DNA of 64,000 nt from an uncultured Muribaculaceae bacterium. GTDB taxonomy: Bacteria > Bacteroidota > Bacteroidia > Bacteroidales > Muribaculaceae. Of the stretch, positions 25,880 to 33,897 are shown one piece after another. Within the stretch, counting starts at the first letter, position 1. Each line of letters opens with the position of its first letter. Location: the NCBI GenBank assembly GCA_910578805.1, contig CAJTRS010000008.1, positions 1 to 64,000 of the forward strand, in the 5' to 3' direction. The translations under genes and the position numbers were made by a program. The notes below the pieces were generated by a model, which was not told where the DNA came from, searched no databases, and was given only the letters and a program-made list of their open reading frames with translations.

Positions 25880-27154
25880 ATGGACATCACCACCGGCATA
25901 ATAATCGCCGCAGTATCACTGTTTTTCTCAGGCCTGTTTTCCGGCACAGAGATAGCCTATATCACCTCCGACCGCGTGAGAGTGGAAGTCGATCTGAAAC
26001 GCGGCGGACTGATACGCCGCATCGTGGGCAGGTTTTATTCCGATGAGGACCTGTTCATCTCCACTATTCTGGTGGGCAACAACATAATGCTCGTAATCTA
26101 CGGCATGGGCGCAGCATTTCTTATCGAGGACAGCTGGCTCGACCATTACCAACTCAACAAAGCGCTGGTACTAATACTCTCCACACTCATATCCACCGGC
26201 GTGATCCTGATCACCGGCGAATTCTTCCCCAAGACGGTGTTCCGCATCAACCCCTACACCTCGCTTAAGATAATAGCCATTCCGATAGCCGTTTTCTATA
26301 TTGCGCTCTACCCTGTGGCGCTGTTCACCTCGTGGTTGTCGAAATCGCTCATGAAACTTTTCGGCATAAAGACAGGCTCACAACGCATGGGAGTGCTGTC
26401 GATAGGCGATCTGAACCAATATCTCGAAAAGACCATCGATGAGGTAAACCCCGACAAAACTCCTGTTGAAAACGAGGTAAAGATATTCCACAACGCCCTC
26501 GACTTCTCATCGACACATGTGAGAGACTGCATGCTCCCGCGCAACGAGATAGTAGCCGTGAATATCGACACCACAAGCCGTGAAGAACTGTCAGGACTCT
26601 TCACCAGCAGCGGACGCAGCAAGATAGTGGTATATCGCGAGGACATAGACAGCGTGTTGGGCTACATACATGTGAGCGAACTTTTCGATCTCGGGTCCAA
26701 CTGGAAAGAGCGCATAAAGCCTGTGGTATATGCCCCGGAGACATTGCTTGCCAAAAAACTAATGCGCCGGCTGCTTTCGGAGAAACGGTCTATGGCCGTG
26801 GTGGTCGATGAGTTCGGCGGTACTGCCGGACTGGTAACCCTCGAAGACCTCGTGGAAGAGATATTCGGCGATATCCGTGACGAGCACGACTCGTCAGGCG
26901 AAATGGTACGCGAGACAGAACCGGGCATTTACGAATGCTCCGGACGCATAGAGATCGAACAGTTGCGCGAGAACTGCCACATCGACATTCCGGAGGACGA
27001 CGCCTACCAGACCCTTGCCGGATACATACTGTACAACACCGGTGTCATACCCGCCCAGAACGAAGAGATTCATATCGAGAATCTGCGATTCACCATAATG
27101 CGCCGCACAGCCACGCGCCTGGAACTGATCCGCATCGACAGCCGGGTTTCCTGA
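25880..27154 (+). CDS. CNNM/CBS transporter-like protein (hemolysin C family, GldE-like)
   Basis: 424 residues. N-terminal CNNM (DUF21) membrane domain (about 1-180) with SGLFSGTEIAYITSDRVR, two CBS domains (about 205-335; MLPRNEIVAV, VVVDEFGGTAGLVTLEDLVEEIFGD in two stretches), and a C-terminal CorC_HlyC domain (about 345-424; ECSGRIEIEQL). Members include magnesium or cobalt efflux proteins and, in Bacteroidetes, the gliding protein GldE. Ion specificity is unknown. Confidence 0.88.
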   Translation: MDITTGIIIAAVSLFFSGLFSGTEIAYITSDRVRVEVDLKRGGLIRRIVGRFYSDEDLFISTILVGNNIMLVIYGMGAAFLIEDSWLDHYQLNKALVLILSTLISTGVILITGEFFPKTVFRINPYTSLKIIAIPIAVFYIALYPVALFTSWLSKSLMKLFGIKTGSQRMGVLSIGDLNQYLEKTIDEVNPDKTPVENEVKIFHNALDFSSTHVRDCMLPRNEIVAVNIDTTSREELSGLFTSSGRSKIVVYREDIDSVLGYIHVSELFDLGSNWKERIKPVVYAPETLLAKKLMRRLLSEKRSMAVVVDEFGGTAGLVTLEDLVEEIFGDIRDEHDSSGEMVRETEPGIYECSGRIEIEQLRENCHIDIPEDDAYQTLAGYILYNTGVIPAQNEEIHIENLRFTIMRRTATRLELIRIDSRVS

Positions 27155-27221
27155 ATGGGACGATATTTGGTCCAAAAGGAAGAATTATATGGCCGGAAGC
27201 CAATTTTCGGTATATAATTAG

Positions 27222-27229
27222 TAACTTTG
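27222..27229 (+). promoter_or_regulatory. -7 box for the LOS operon
   Basis: TAACTTTG ten bases before the waaA ATG at 27240. No TTTG at standard spacing. Probably the promoter for the nine-gene operon. Confidence 0.55.
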
Positions 27230-27239
27230 CTGACCAACC

Positions 27240-28502
27240 ATGAATGTTATATATAATTTTGCGGTCAATGCCATCAACGGCGCACTCAACATCTATGCCA
27301 GATGCGTGAGCGATAAATGCCAGGGGAAATTCTCACGGTTTCTCACAGGCCGCCGCAATCTCATGAACAGGATAAGGGACGATATGAACCAGATGCCGCG
27401 AAAAGGCATGGTGGTGTGGTTTCATGCCTCGTCGCTGGGCGAATACGCCGTGGCCCGTCCGCTTATAGCGCGCCTGCACAGGGAATGCGAATGTACCGTA
27501 GTGTTCACATTTTTCTCCCCGTCGGGCTATGAACCGCTACGCGACAGACACCCCGGAATTGACTATCTTTACTATCTGCCGATCGACACCCGGCATAACG
27601 CCTGCGAATTTCTTGACGCCGTGCGCCCTGACCGTGCGGTGTTCATCATATCCGAACTGTGGCCCAACTTCCTGCAACAGCTCAAATTCCGGGCCATACC
27701 CACTTACTTGGTATCGGCAATAATCCGCGAGAACTCATCATGTTTCAGATGGTACGGAAAGACATTCCGCAAGGCGCTCTTTGCCTTCACAAAGATATTT
27801 GTACTCAACGAGGAATCGCGCTTCAACCTTAAGATGTTCGGCTACACGAATGCGGAAGTAAACGGAGACCCGCTGTTTGACAATGCCTCGTTAGTGGCCT
27901 CCACCGAATGGAACGACGAGGTGATAAGCAATTTCACCTCCGGCCACAAGGTGTTTATGGCCGGCAGCGTAAGCGACGACAAGGACGCCGATATGGTGTG
28001 CCATGTGGCAAACTCACACAGCGGCCTACGCAGTATCCTCGTGCCCCACGACATAAGCGAAAAAGGCGTTGCCCAACTGCAATCGCGGCTTAAAGTCAAC
28101 TCGAAGCTATACTCCGAATGCGACACTGATACGGACTTTACCGACACCGACGTACTTATTGTGAACAGCATGGGAAAATTAGCCTACATGTACCGATACG
28201 CCACGGTAGCGTACGTGGGAGGCGGATTCACACCGCTGCTCCACAGTGTCATCGAAGCCACGGTCTATGGAGTGCCGGTATCATTCGGCCCGCGCATAGA
28301 GCGTAAGATAACACCGGCCCAGCTAATGAAGTCGGGACTCGGACAGATGGTCACAACACCCGCAGAACTCGACACATGGGTATGGCGGCTGATCAATGAC
28401 GATACACGTCTGGACGAGATAAAAGCCGGAGCGCGCGAATATGTCAAGCACAACACCGGCAATGTGGAGTTCCTTATAAGAACCATAATAAATGGGCAAT
28501 GA
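27240..28502 (+). CDS. waaA: 3-deoxy-D-manno-octulosonic acid transferase
   Basis: 420 residues. Adds Kdo to lipid A precursor, at the cytoplasmic face of the inner membrane. N-terminal membrane helix, then GT-B domains: VWFHASSLGEYAVARPL with the catalytic glutamate (SLGEY), donor-side motifs FMAGSVSDDKDAD and AYVGGGFTPLLHSVIEA. Overlaps the acyltransferase gene by four bases. Whether one or two Kdo residues are added cannot be told. Confidence 0.95.
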   Translation: MNVIYNFAVNAINGALNIYARCVSDKCQGKFSRFLTGRRNLMNRIRDDMNQMPRKGMVVWFHASSLGEYAVARPLIARLHRECECTVVFTFFSPSGYEPLRDRHPGIDYLYYLPIDTRHNACEFLDAVRPDRAVFIISELWPNFLQQLKFRAIPTYLVSAIIRENSSCFRWYGKTFRKALFAFTKIFVLNEESRFNLKMFGYTNAEVNGDPLFDNASLVASTEWNDEVISNFTSGHKVFMAGSVSDDKDADMVCHVANSHSGLRSILVPHDISEKGVAQLQSRLKVNSKLYSECDTDTDFTDTDVLIVNSMGKLAYMYRYATVAYVGGGFTPLLHSVIEATVYGVPVSFGPRIERKITPAQLMKSGLGQMVTTPAELDTWVWRLINDDTRLDEIKAGAREYVKHNTGNVEFLIRTIINGQ

Positions 28503-29371
28503 AACGGTCGGAAAAGCTAAAATACTACATGTACATGGCTCTGTTCAGACCATTGTCGTGGCTGCCGCTTTGTGTTTTGTACAGGCTCAGTGATTTGCTG
28601 TACATGATCCTTTACCATTGCGTGCACTACAGAATAGACGTCGTGCGCCGAAACCTGTCCGAATCTTATCCCGACAAAACAACCGAAGAACGCCTGGAAA
28701 TAGAGCGTGGTTTCTACCGTCAGCTTGCCGACAATTTCGTGGAGACCATAAAGCTGCTGCATATCTCCGACAGCCAGATGCGCCGCCGCATTACCGTGGA
28801 CAACGTGGAAGCCGTAGAAAAAGCCGCTGCCGACAACCGGCCGGTAATACTGTTTCTCGGCCATTACTGCAACTGGGAATGGGTCACGGCCATAACCTTG
28901 TTTTACGACCGGCCGGAAATATCCGTACAACTATACAAGCCTCTCCACGACAAAGCATTCGAAAAAGTAATGCTCAAGGTAAGATCACGGTTCCATTCCA
29001 TATCCATAGAAAAAAACAAGGCCTTCCGCGAACTGCTACGAATGCGCCGCGACATAGGGTCGTTCATGGCCGGATTCATTGCCGACGGACGCTCCAATAC
29101 ACGAAAGACCCGTTACCACACGCAGTTCCTGCGCCACGATACGACTTTCTATCCCGGAGGAGAGGAGATAGGCAACCGCATGGACGCCGTATATAAGTAT
29201 CTCGATGTTAGCAAGACGGGGCGCGGACATTACCGGTTTGCGATCAAAGACATAGTCCCCGACCCTGACAGCGGCGAATATCCTGTGACAAGAAAATATT
29301 TACAGATGCTCGAAGCCACCATTGACCGTGAACCCGCCTATTGGCTGTGGTCACACCGGCGGTGGATATGA
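28499..29371 (+). CDS. Lysophospholipid/lauroyl acyltransferase (HtrB/LpxL-like)
   Basis: 290 residues. N-terminal membrane segment (about 18-38) and the LPLAT active site GHYCNWEW (HX4-type, H and E region near residue 122), with a second family motif MAGFIADGRS. LpxL-type enzymes add secondary acyl chains to Kdo-lipid A. It lies between waaA and kdsB, which supports a lipid A role. Length about 290 versus 306 in E. coli LpxL. Confidence 0.9.
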   Translation: MKRSEKLKYYMYMALFRPLSWLPLCVLYRLSDLLYMILYHCVHYRIDVVRRNLSESYPDKTTEERLEIERGFYRQLADNFVETIKLLHISDSQMRRRITVDNVEAVEKAAADNRPVILFLGHYCNWEWVTAITLFYDRPEISVQLYKPLHDKAFEKVMLKVRSRFHSISIEKNKAFRELLRMRRDIGSFMAGFIADGRSNTRKTRYHTQFLRHDTTFYPGGEEIGNRMDAVYKYLDVSKTGRGHYRFAIKDIVPDPDSGEYPVTRKYLQMLEATIDREPAYWLWSHRRWI

Positions 29372-29403
29372 GAGCCGACATATAAAAAAAAACGATCTGA
29401 CTT

Positions 29404-30129
29404 ATGAAAATAATCTGTGTTATACCGGCGCGCGCCGAATCATCGCGCTTCTTCGAGAAACCTTTGGCAAAGATATGCGGAAAACCCATGATACAGTGGG
29501 TGTGGGAACACTGCAAGGAAGTGGAGATGTTTGAAGAAGTATATGTGGCCACCGACAGCGAAAAGATTGGCTCTGTGGCCGAATCGTTCGGAGCCAAGGT
29601 GGTGATGACCCGCTCAGACCATGACACCGCCACCGAACGCCTCTACGAGGTATCGACACGCATCGAGGCCGACCTCTATGTAATGGTCAACGGCGACGAG
29701 CCTCTGCTTACAAGCGATGCCATAGTGCAATGCGTGCCCGACGGTCTGAAGCCCGGCGACTTCTTCGTGTCAAACCTCATGACCGACTTCACCAATCCAG
29801 TGGAAGTGGTCGATGCGACCAATCTAAAGATAGTTACCGCCGCCGATGACCGCTGCCTGTTCATATCACGCAGCCCCATACCATATCCCAAAGGAGCCAT
29901 GGACTATGTGTTTCACAAATTTGTGGGAGTGGGGGCATTCACCCGCAAGGCTCTCGACTTCTACCACAACACACCGCGCGGCCCCATCGAAAAAATAGAG
30001 GAAAACGACTCTTTCCGTTTCCTTGAGAACCACATGCCCATATATTACTATAACTGCCACTGCAAATCACTCTCGGTCGATAACCGTAAGGACATCGACG
30101 GTGTGGAGGCATATCTGCGCAATAAGTAA
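29404..30129 (+). CDS. kdsB: 3-deoxy-manno-octulosonate cytidylyltransferase
   Basis: 241 residues. Activates Kdo to CMP-Kdo, the donor for WaaA. N-terminal nucleotide site IPARAESSRFFEKPLAKI (the family has IPAR-SSRxPGKPL), RSDHDTATERLYEV, VNGDEPLL, and the metal site near the C-terminal half. Thirty-two bases after the acyltransferase. No kdsA or kdsC lies in the window. Confidence 0.97.
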   Translation: MKIICVIPARAESSRFFEKPLAKICGKPMIQWVWEHCKEVEMFEEVYVATDSEKIGSVAESFGAKVVMTRSDHDTATERLYEVSTRIEADLYVMVNGDEPLLTSDAIVQCVPDGLKPGDFFVSNLMTDFTNPVEVVDATNLKIVTAADDRCLFISRSPIPYPKGAMDYVFHKFVGVGAFTRKALDFYHNTPRGPIEKIEENDSFRFLENHMPIYYYNCHCKSLSVDNRKDIDGVEAYLRNK

Positions 30130-30146
30130 CAACCACACATACCGGC

Positions 30147-31019
30147 ATGAACCTGCTCCCGTCATTCATAACACGGAAATACCACAAGCGACACCGAAAA
30201 GCCCTTTACCGCAAAGCGTGTGAACTGCCCGATGCCGACCTGGCGCCATCGGACGATCCCATCGATGTGGTCATACCTATCATAGAGCGCGATCTGGCTA
30301 TCCTGCCGCTGTGTATGGAAGGTGTGCGCCGCTGTGTGGCCAACAAGGTGGCAGCCGTATATATAGTGGCGGCACCGACCGAGACCATAAAAACAGCAGC
30401 CGACAGAATGGGAGCCATATTTGTCGATGAATCAGGAGTGCTTGGATACGATGCTTCCGACCTGCACATAATAACCCGCAACGGAGCCGACCGCAGCGGC
30501 TGGATATTCCAACAACTGCTCAAACTGTCGGGAGCCATAGGCCAAAGCCGCAGATTCATGGTCATCGATGCCGACCACATATTGCTCAGGCCACACGTCA
30601 TGGCCGACAGCCAAGGCCGGCATGTTATGTACATGTCGGAAGAATATAACAGCCCCTATTATGCCAACATGCGCCGCCTTACGGGAATACGCAAACCCGA
30701 CAGGCTATCGTATGTGGCCCACAAAATGATATTCGACCGCGTGAAGCTGAAGCAGCTGAGGGACATAATCGAGAAGCGCCACGGCAATTCCATGAGCTGG
30801 GACAAGGTGATAACATCAAGCCTTGACCTCAAATATACCTCAAATTTCTCGGAATTTGAACTTTACGGCAATTTCCTGCCCGATGCTGACAAAGTGCTCA
30901 TACCGTGGCGACAGAAAGCCTTGGTAAAAAGCAGCGTGATACCCTGCTATGACGAACTTGTGGAACGCTATGCCGCGGAATACCGGAGCGTGACCTACCC
31001 CTATTATATGGCAACCTGA
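30147..31019 (+). CDS. DUF6492 family, putative glycosyltransferase
   Basis: 290 residues. GT-A-like features: DDPIDVVIPIIERD at about 36, and FMVIDADHILLRP near 138 containing a D-x-D (DAD). The DUF6492 family is glycosyltransferase-like with no well-characterised member known to me. HGNSMSWDKVI and the C-terminal SEFELYGNFL are family-typical. Its place in the Kdo/core operon suggests it adds a core sugar; donor and acceptor are unknown. Confidence 0.78.
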   Translation: MNLLPSFITRKYHKRHRKALYRKACELPDADLAPSDDPIDVVIPIIERDLAILPLCMEGVRRCVANKVAAVYIVAAPTETIKTAADRMGAIFVDESGVLGYDASDLHIITRNGADRSGWIFQQLLKLSGAIGQSRRFMVIDADHILLRPHVMADSQGRHVMYMSEEYNSPYYANMRRLTGIRKPDRLSYVAHKMIFDRVKLKQLRDIIEKRHGNSMSWDKVITSSLDLKYTSNFSEFELYGNFLPDADKVLIPWRQKALVKSSVIPCYDELVERYAAEYRSVTYPYYMAT

Positions 31020-31033
31020 AGAGACAGAAGCGT

Positions 31034-32053
31034 ATGGCGACACGACGTAAAAAAATGCTGGTATTGAGATTTTCAGCTCTCGGCGATGTGGCTATGACCA
31101 TTCCGGTCATATACTCTCTTGCACGGCACTATCCCGACCTGGACGTCACCGTGGTGACCCGTCCGTTTTTTGCCAGACTGTTTATCGGCGCACCCTCAAA
31201 TGTAAATGTGATGGCCGTGGACCTCAAAAAAGAGTATCGCGGCCCGTGGGGACTGATAAAACTGCTGCATAAGCTCAAGACCTTACACCCCGACTATGTG
31301 GCTGATCTGCACAATGTGTTGCGCACATGGACCATCGACAGATATTTCAAGATACTCGGTGCAAAAGTGGAAATGGTGGATAAAAACCGCCGCGACCGCC
31401 ACAAACTTTTCGAATCAGGCGAACATCAGAGAGACTACATAGACCGTTACGCAGATGTATTCACTCGATTAGGCTATCCGGTGCAACCGACATTCAGATC
31501 ACTGTTTGAACGCGATGGCATGCCATCTGTGCCGTTAGAGATACACCACCCTGCAATAGGAATAGCCCCCTTTGCCCGATACACCAACAAGACATATCCC
31601 CCCCGACAGATGCTTCGGGTGGTAAAACATCTGACCTCGATAGGCTACAATGTGTATCTGTTCGGAGCCACCGGCAAGGAATCGGAACAGCTCTCGGCAT
31701 GGGCCGGACAGACAGACCGGTGCACATCGGTGGCCGGAGCCTATCCCATTGACGAAGAACTCGCCATAATGGCGGCCATGGACCTGATGGTGGCCATGGA
31801 CTCCTCCAACCATCATTTAGCATCATTGGCAGGCACAAAAGTACTTTCGATCTGGGGCGGCACAACTCCCGCATGCGGATTCATGGCCTACGGGCAAGCA
31901 CCCGACCGCGCATTGCACCTCAGCCTGCCATGCCAGCCCTGTTCGGTGGCCGGAAGCGACTCCTGCCGGCTCGGTGATTTCCGATGTCTGTGCACACTGT
32001 CGCCCGAAACCGTAATTGAACGAATCACAAGTATTGTCGCACCCGGCCTATGA
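31034..32053 (+). CDS. Glycosyltransferase family 9 (heptosyltransferase-like)
   Basis: 339 residues. GT9 fold: LVLRFSALGDVAMTIPVI at the start, donor-binding SIWGGTTPACGFMAYG and the conserved MDSSNHHLASLAGTKV near residue 255. GT9 includes ADP-heptose:LPS heptosyltransferases, but Bacteroidales enzymes of this kind may use other donors. A seven-C run (31598-31604) lies in the middle, in TYPPRQM. The stop overlaps the next start by four bases. Confidence 0.9.
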   Translation: MATRRKKMLVLRFSALGDVAMTIPVIYSLARHYPDLDVTVVTRPFFARLFIGAPSNVNVMAVDLKKEYRGPWGLIKLLHKLKTLHPDYVADLHNVLRTWTIDRYFKILGAKVEMVDKNRRDRHKLFESGEHQRDYIDRYADVFTRLGYPVQPTFRSLFERDGMPSVPLEIHHPAIGIAPFARYTNKTYPPRQMLRVVKHLTSIGYNVYLFGATGKESEQLSAWAGQTDRCTSVAGAYPIDEELAIMAAMDLMVAMDSSNHHLASLAGTKVLSIWGGTTPACGFMAYGQAPDRALHLSLPCQPCSVAGSDSCRLGDFRCLCTLSPETVIERITSIVAPGL

Positions 32054-33888
32054 TGTGGTTCCTACTGATGACAGCGGCGATGTGGCTCTATTACACCACA
32101 TTCTTTTGCCTGATACAGAAACCCGTATTCGCATTGGGCAACCGTAGCGCCATGCCTTCGGGCACCGGTGCCTCCGCCGTGTGGCAGGTATATCGCCACG
32201 GGGTTGTATCCGATGCCATCATATCATCGTATCTATCGGCCATACCCATATTCACAGGCATGGTCTATACCATGGCGCCATGCTTCAGCATATCGGTGGT
32301 CATGGGCGCATACAACGCAGTCACAGCCATAGCCATAGGCCTGCTTGTCGTATCGGATACAGCTCTTTACCGCTTCTGGCAGTCGAAAATAGATGCTTCG
32401 GTATTCACATACCTGCGATCGCTGAAAGGGGCGTTTGCCAGCGTTTCCACCGCCTATATCGTCACTGCCCTTGTGGCAGTAGCGCTTGTGGCGTCACTAT
32501 TTTTCGCCGGAGCGCAGACCCTCACATCATACCTGTGCCAATGGGCACCCCGTCAGTTCATGCCTTGGTGGGGCTACCCGGCGGTACCGGCAGCATTTGC
32601 CTTGGGCGTAGGCATTCTGTTCATCATAATACGAGGCTTTAAAATACGACCCAACAACCCCAGCGTGGTCTATTTCAGCAATAAACCATTCTATAACCAC
32701 TGGGCGCTCAACCCGGCCTACAACATAATCTACTCGCTCACGACCAAGGACGAATTCAAAGGAATGTTCGCATACTTCACCGAAGAACGCCGGAAAGAAA
32801 TCATGGACGGGTTGTTTCCAACAGCCGGAACTCCCGCTCGCCGGCTCTTTAAAACCGACCGGCCCAACATACTGCTTATAATCTGGGAGAGTTTCGGCGC
32901 GGAGTTTTCAGAAGCGCTCGGAGGCCGACCCGACGTGGCACGTAATTTTGACAGGCTTGTAGGGGAGGGAGTGCTGTTCACACGCTGCCGTGCCGGAAGT
33001 TTCCGCACCGACCGTGGCCTGGTGTGCCTGCTCAGCGGGTATCTCGGGCAACCCACGACAAGCATAATCCGGTATAACCGCAAGATAGTCAATCTGCCGG
33101 GGCTGCCCCGCACATTGCGTAGGGAAGGATATGAGACCACTGCCGTGCATGGCGGAGACCTCACCATAATGCACAAATCGGAGTATTATCTCGCTTCAGG
33201 CCACGACACTCTCGTGAGCCAGAAAGATATGCCCAAGAGCGCTCCGACATGCAAGTGGGGCATCGATGACGGATACATGTTTGATGTGATCCATGACGAC
33301 ATCATGCAAAAAAGCGCACGCGGAGCACGATGGTTCACCACATTCCAGACCCTGAGCTCCCATGAGCCCTTTAAGGTTCCTTACAGCAGACTTGACGATG
33401 AGGTGGACAACTCTTTTGCCTACACCGACCACTGTTTAGGACAGTTAATAGATCGCTTAAAAGCCACACCGGCCTGGGACAATATTGTAGTGGCCGTGGT
33501 GGCCGACCACGGTCTCAACAGGCAGGGAGCACGCATTGACCATGCGGAAAACTCCCACATACCGCTATTGCTGCTCGGAGGCGCCCTCAAAGACAAAGGC
33601 ATAGCCATAGACACCCTCATGAGCCAGACCGATCTGGCCGCGACACTTCTCGGACAGATGGATATTGACCACAGCGATTTCACTTTCAGCCGCGACATTC
33701 TTGCCGACACTTACACCAGGCATTTCTCCCTGCACTCCTACTCCAACGGATTTGTTCTCACCGACAGTCGCGGAACCACCGACTTCGACAATGTGGCCGA
33801 CCGCGCGGTAGCCGGAGCCGACACCACCCGGGAAGCGAAAGGAAAAGCCATATTGCAGACACTCTACGAAGACCTCGCCAACAAATAA
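32050..33888 (+). CDS. LtaS/EptA-like transferase, first copy
   Basis: 612 residues. About five or six membrane segments (1-200) then an extracytoplasmic sulfatase/alkaline phosphatase domain (about 270-560): PNILLIIWESFG with metal ligand E280, nucleophile candidate T320 in SFRTDRGLVCLLSG, VVADHGLNR and later ligands HAENSHIP. Known relatives move phosphoethanolamine or glycerol phosphate from a phospholipid to lipid A or teichoic acid. In an LOS operon the likeliest job is decorating lipid A or core with a phospho-group. Precise donor and acceptor unknown. Confidence 0.85.
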   Translation: MMWFLLMTAAMWLYYTTFFCLIQKPVFALGNRSAMPSGTGASAVWQVYRHGVVSDAIISSYLSAIPIFTGMVYTMAPCFSISVVMGAYNAVTAIAIGLLVVSDTALYRFWQSKIDASVFTYLRSLKGAFASVSTAYIVTALVAVALVASLFFAGAQTLTSYLCQWAPRQFMPWWGYPAVPAAFALGVGILFIIIRGFKIRPNNPSVVYFSNKPFYNHWALNPAYNIIYSLTTKDEFKGMFAYFTEERRKEIMDGLFPTAGTPARRLFKTDRPNILLIIWESFGAEFSEALGGRPDVARNFDRLVGEGVLFTRCRAGSFRTDRGLVCLLSGYLGQPTTSIIRYNRKIVNLPGLPRTLRREGYETTAVHGGDLTIMHKSEYYLASGHDTLVSQKDMPKSAPTCKWGIDDGYMFDVIHDDIMQKSARGARWFTTFQTLSSHEPFKVPYSRLDDEVDNSFAYTDHCLGQLIDRLKATPAWDNIVVAVVADHGLNRQGARIDHAENSHIPLLLLGGALKDKGIAIDTLMSQTDLAATLLGQMDIDHSDFTFSRDILADTYTRHFSLHSYSNGFVLTDSRGTTDFDNVADRAVAGADTTREAKGKAILQTLYEDLANK

Positions 33889-33897
33889 CAGAAGCCC

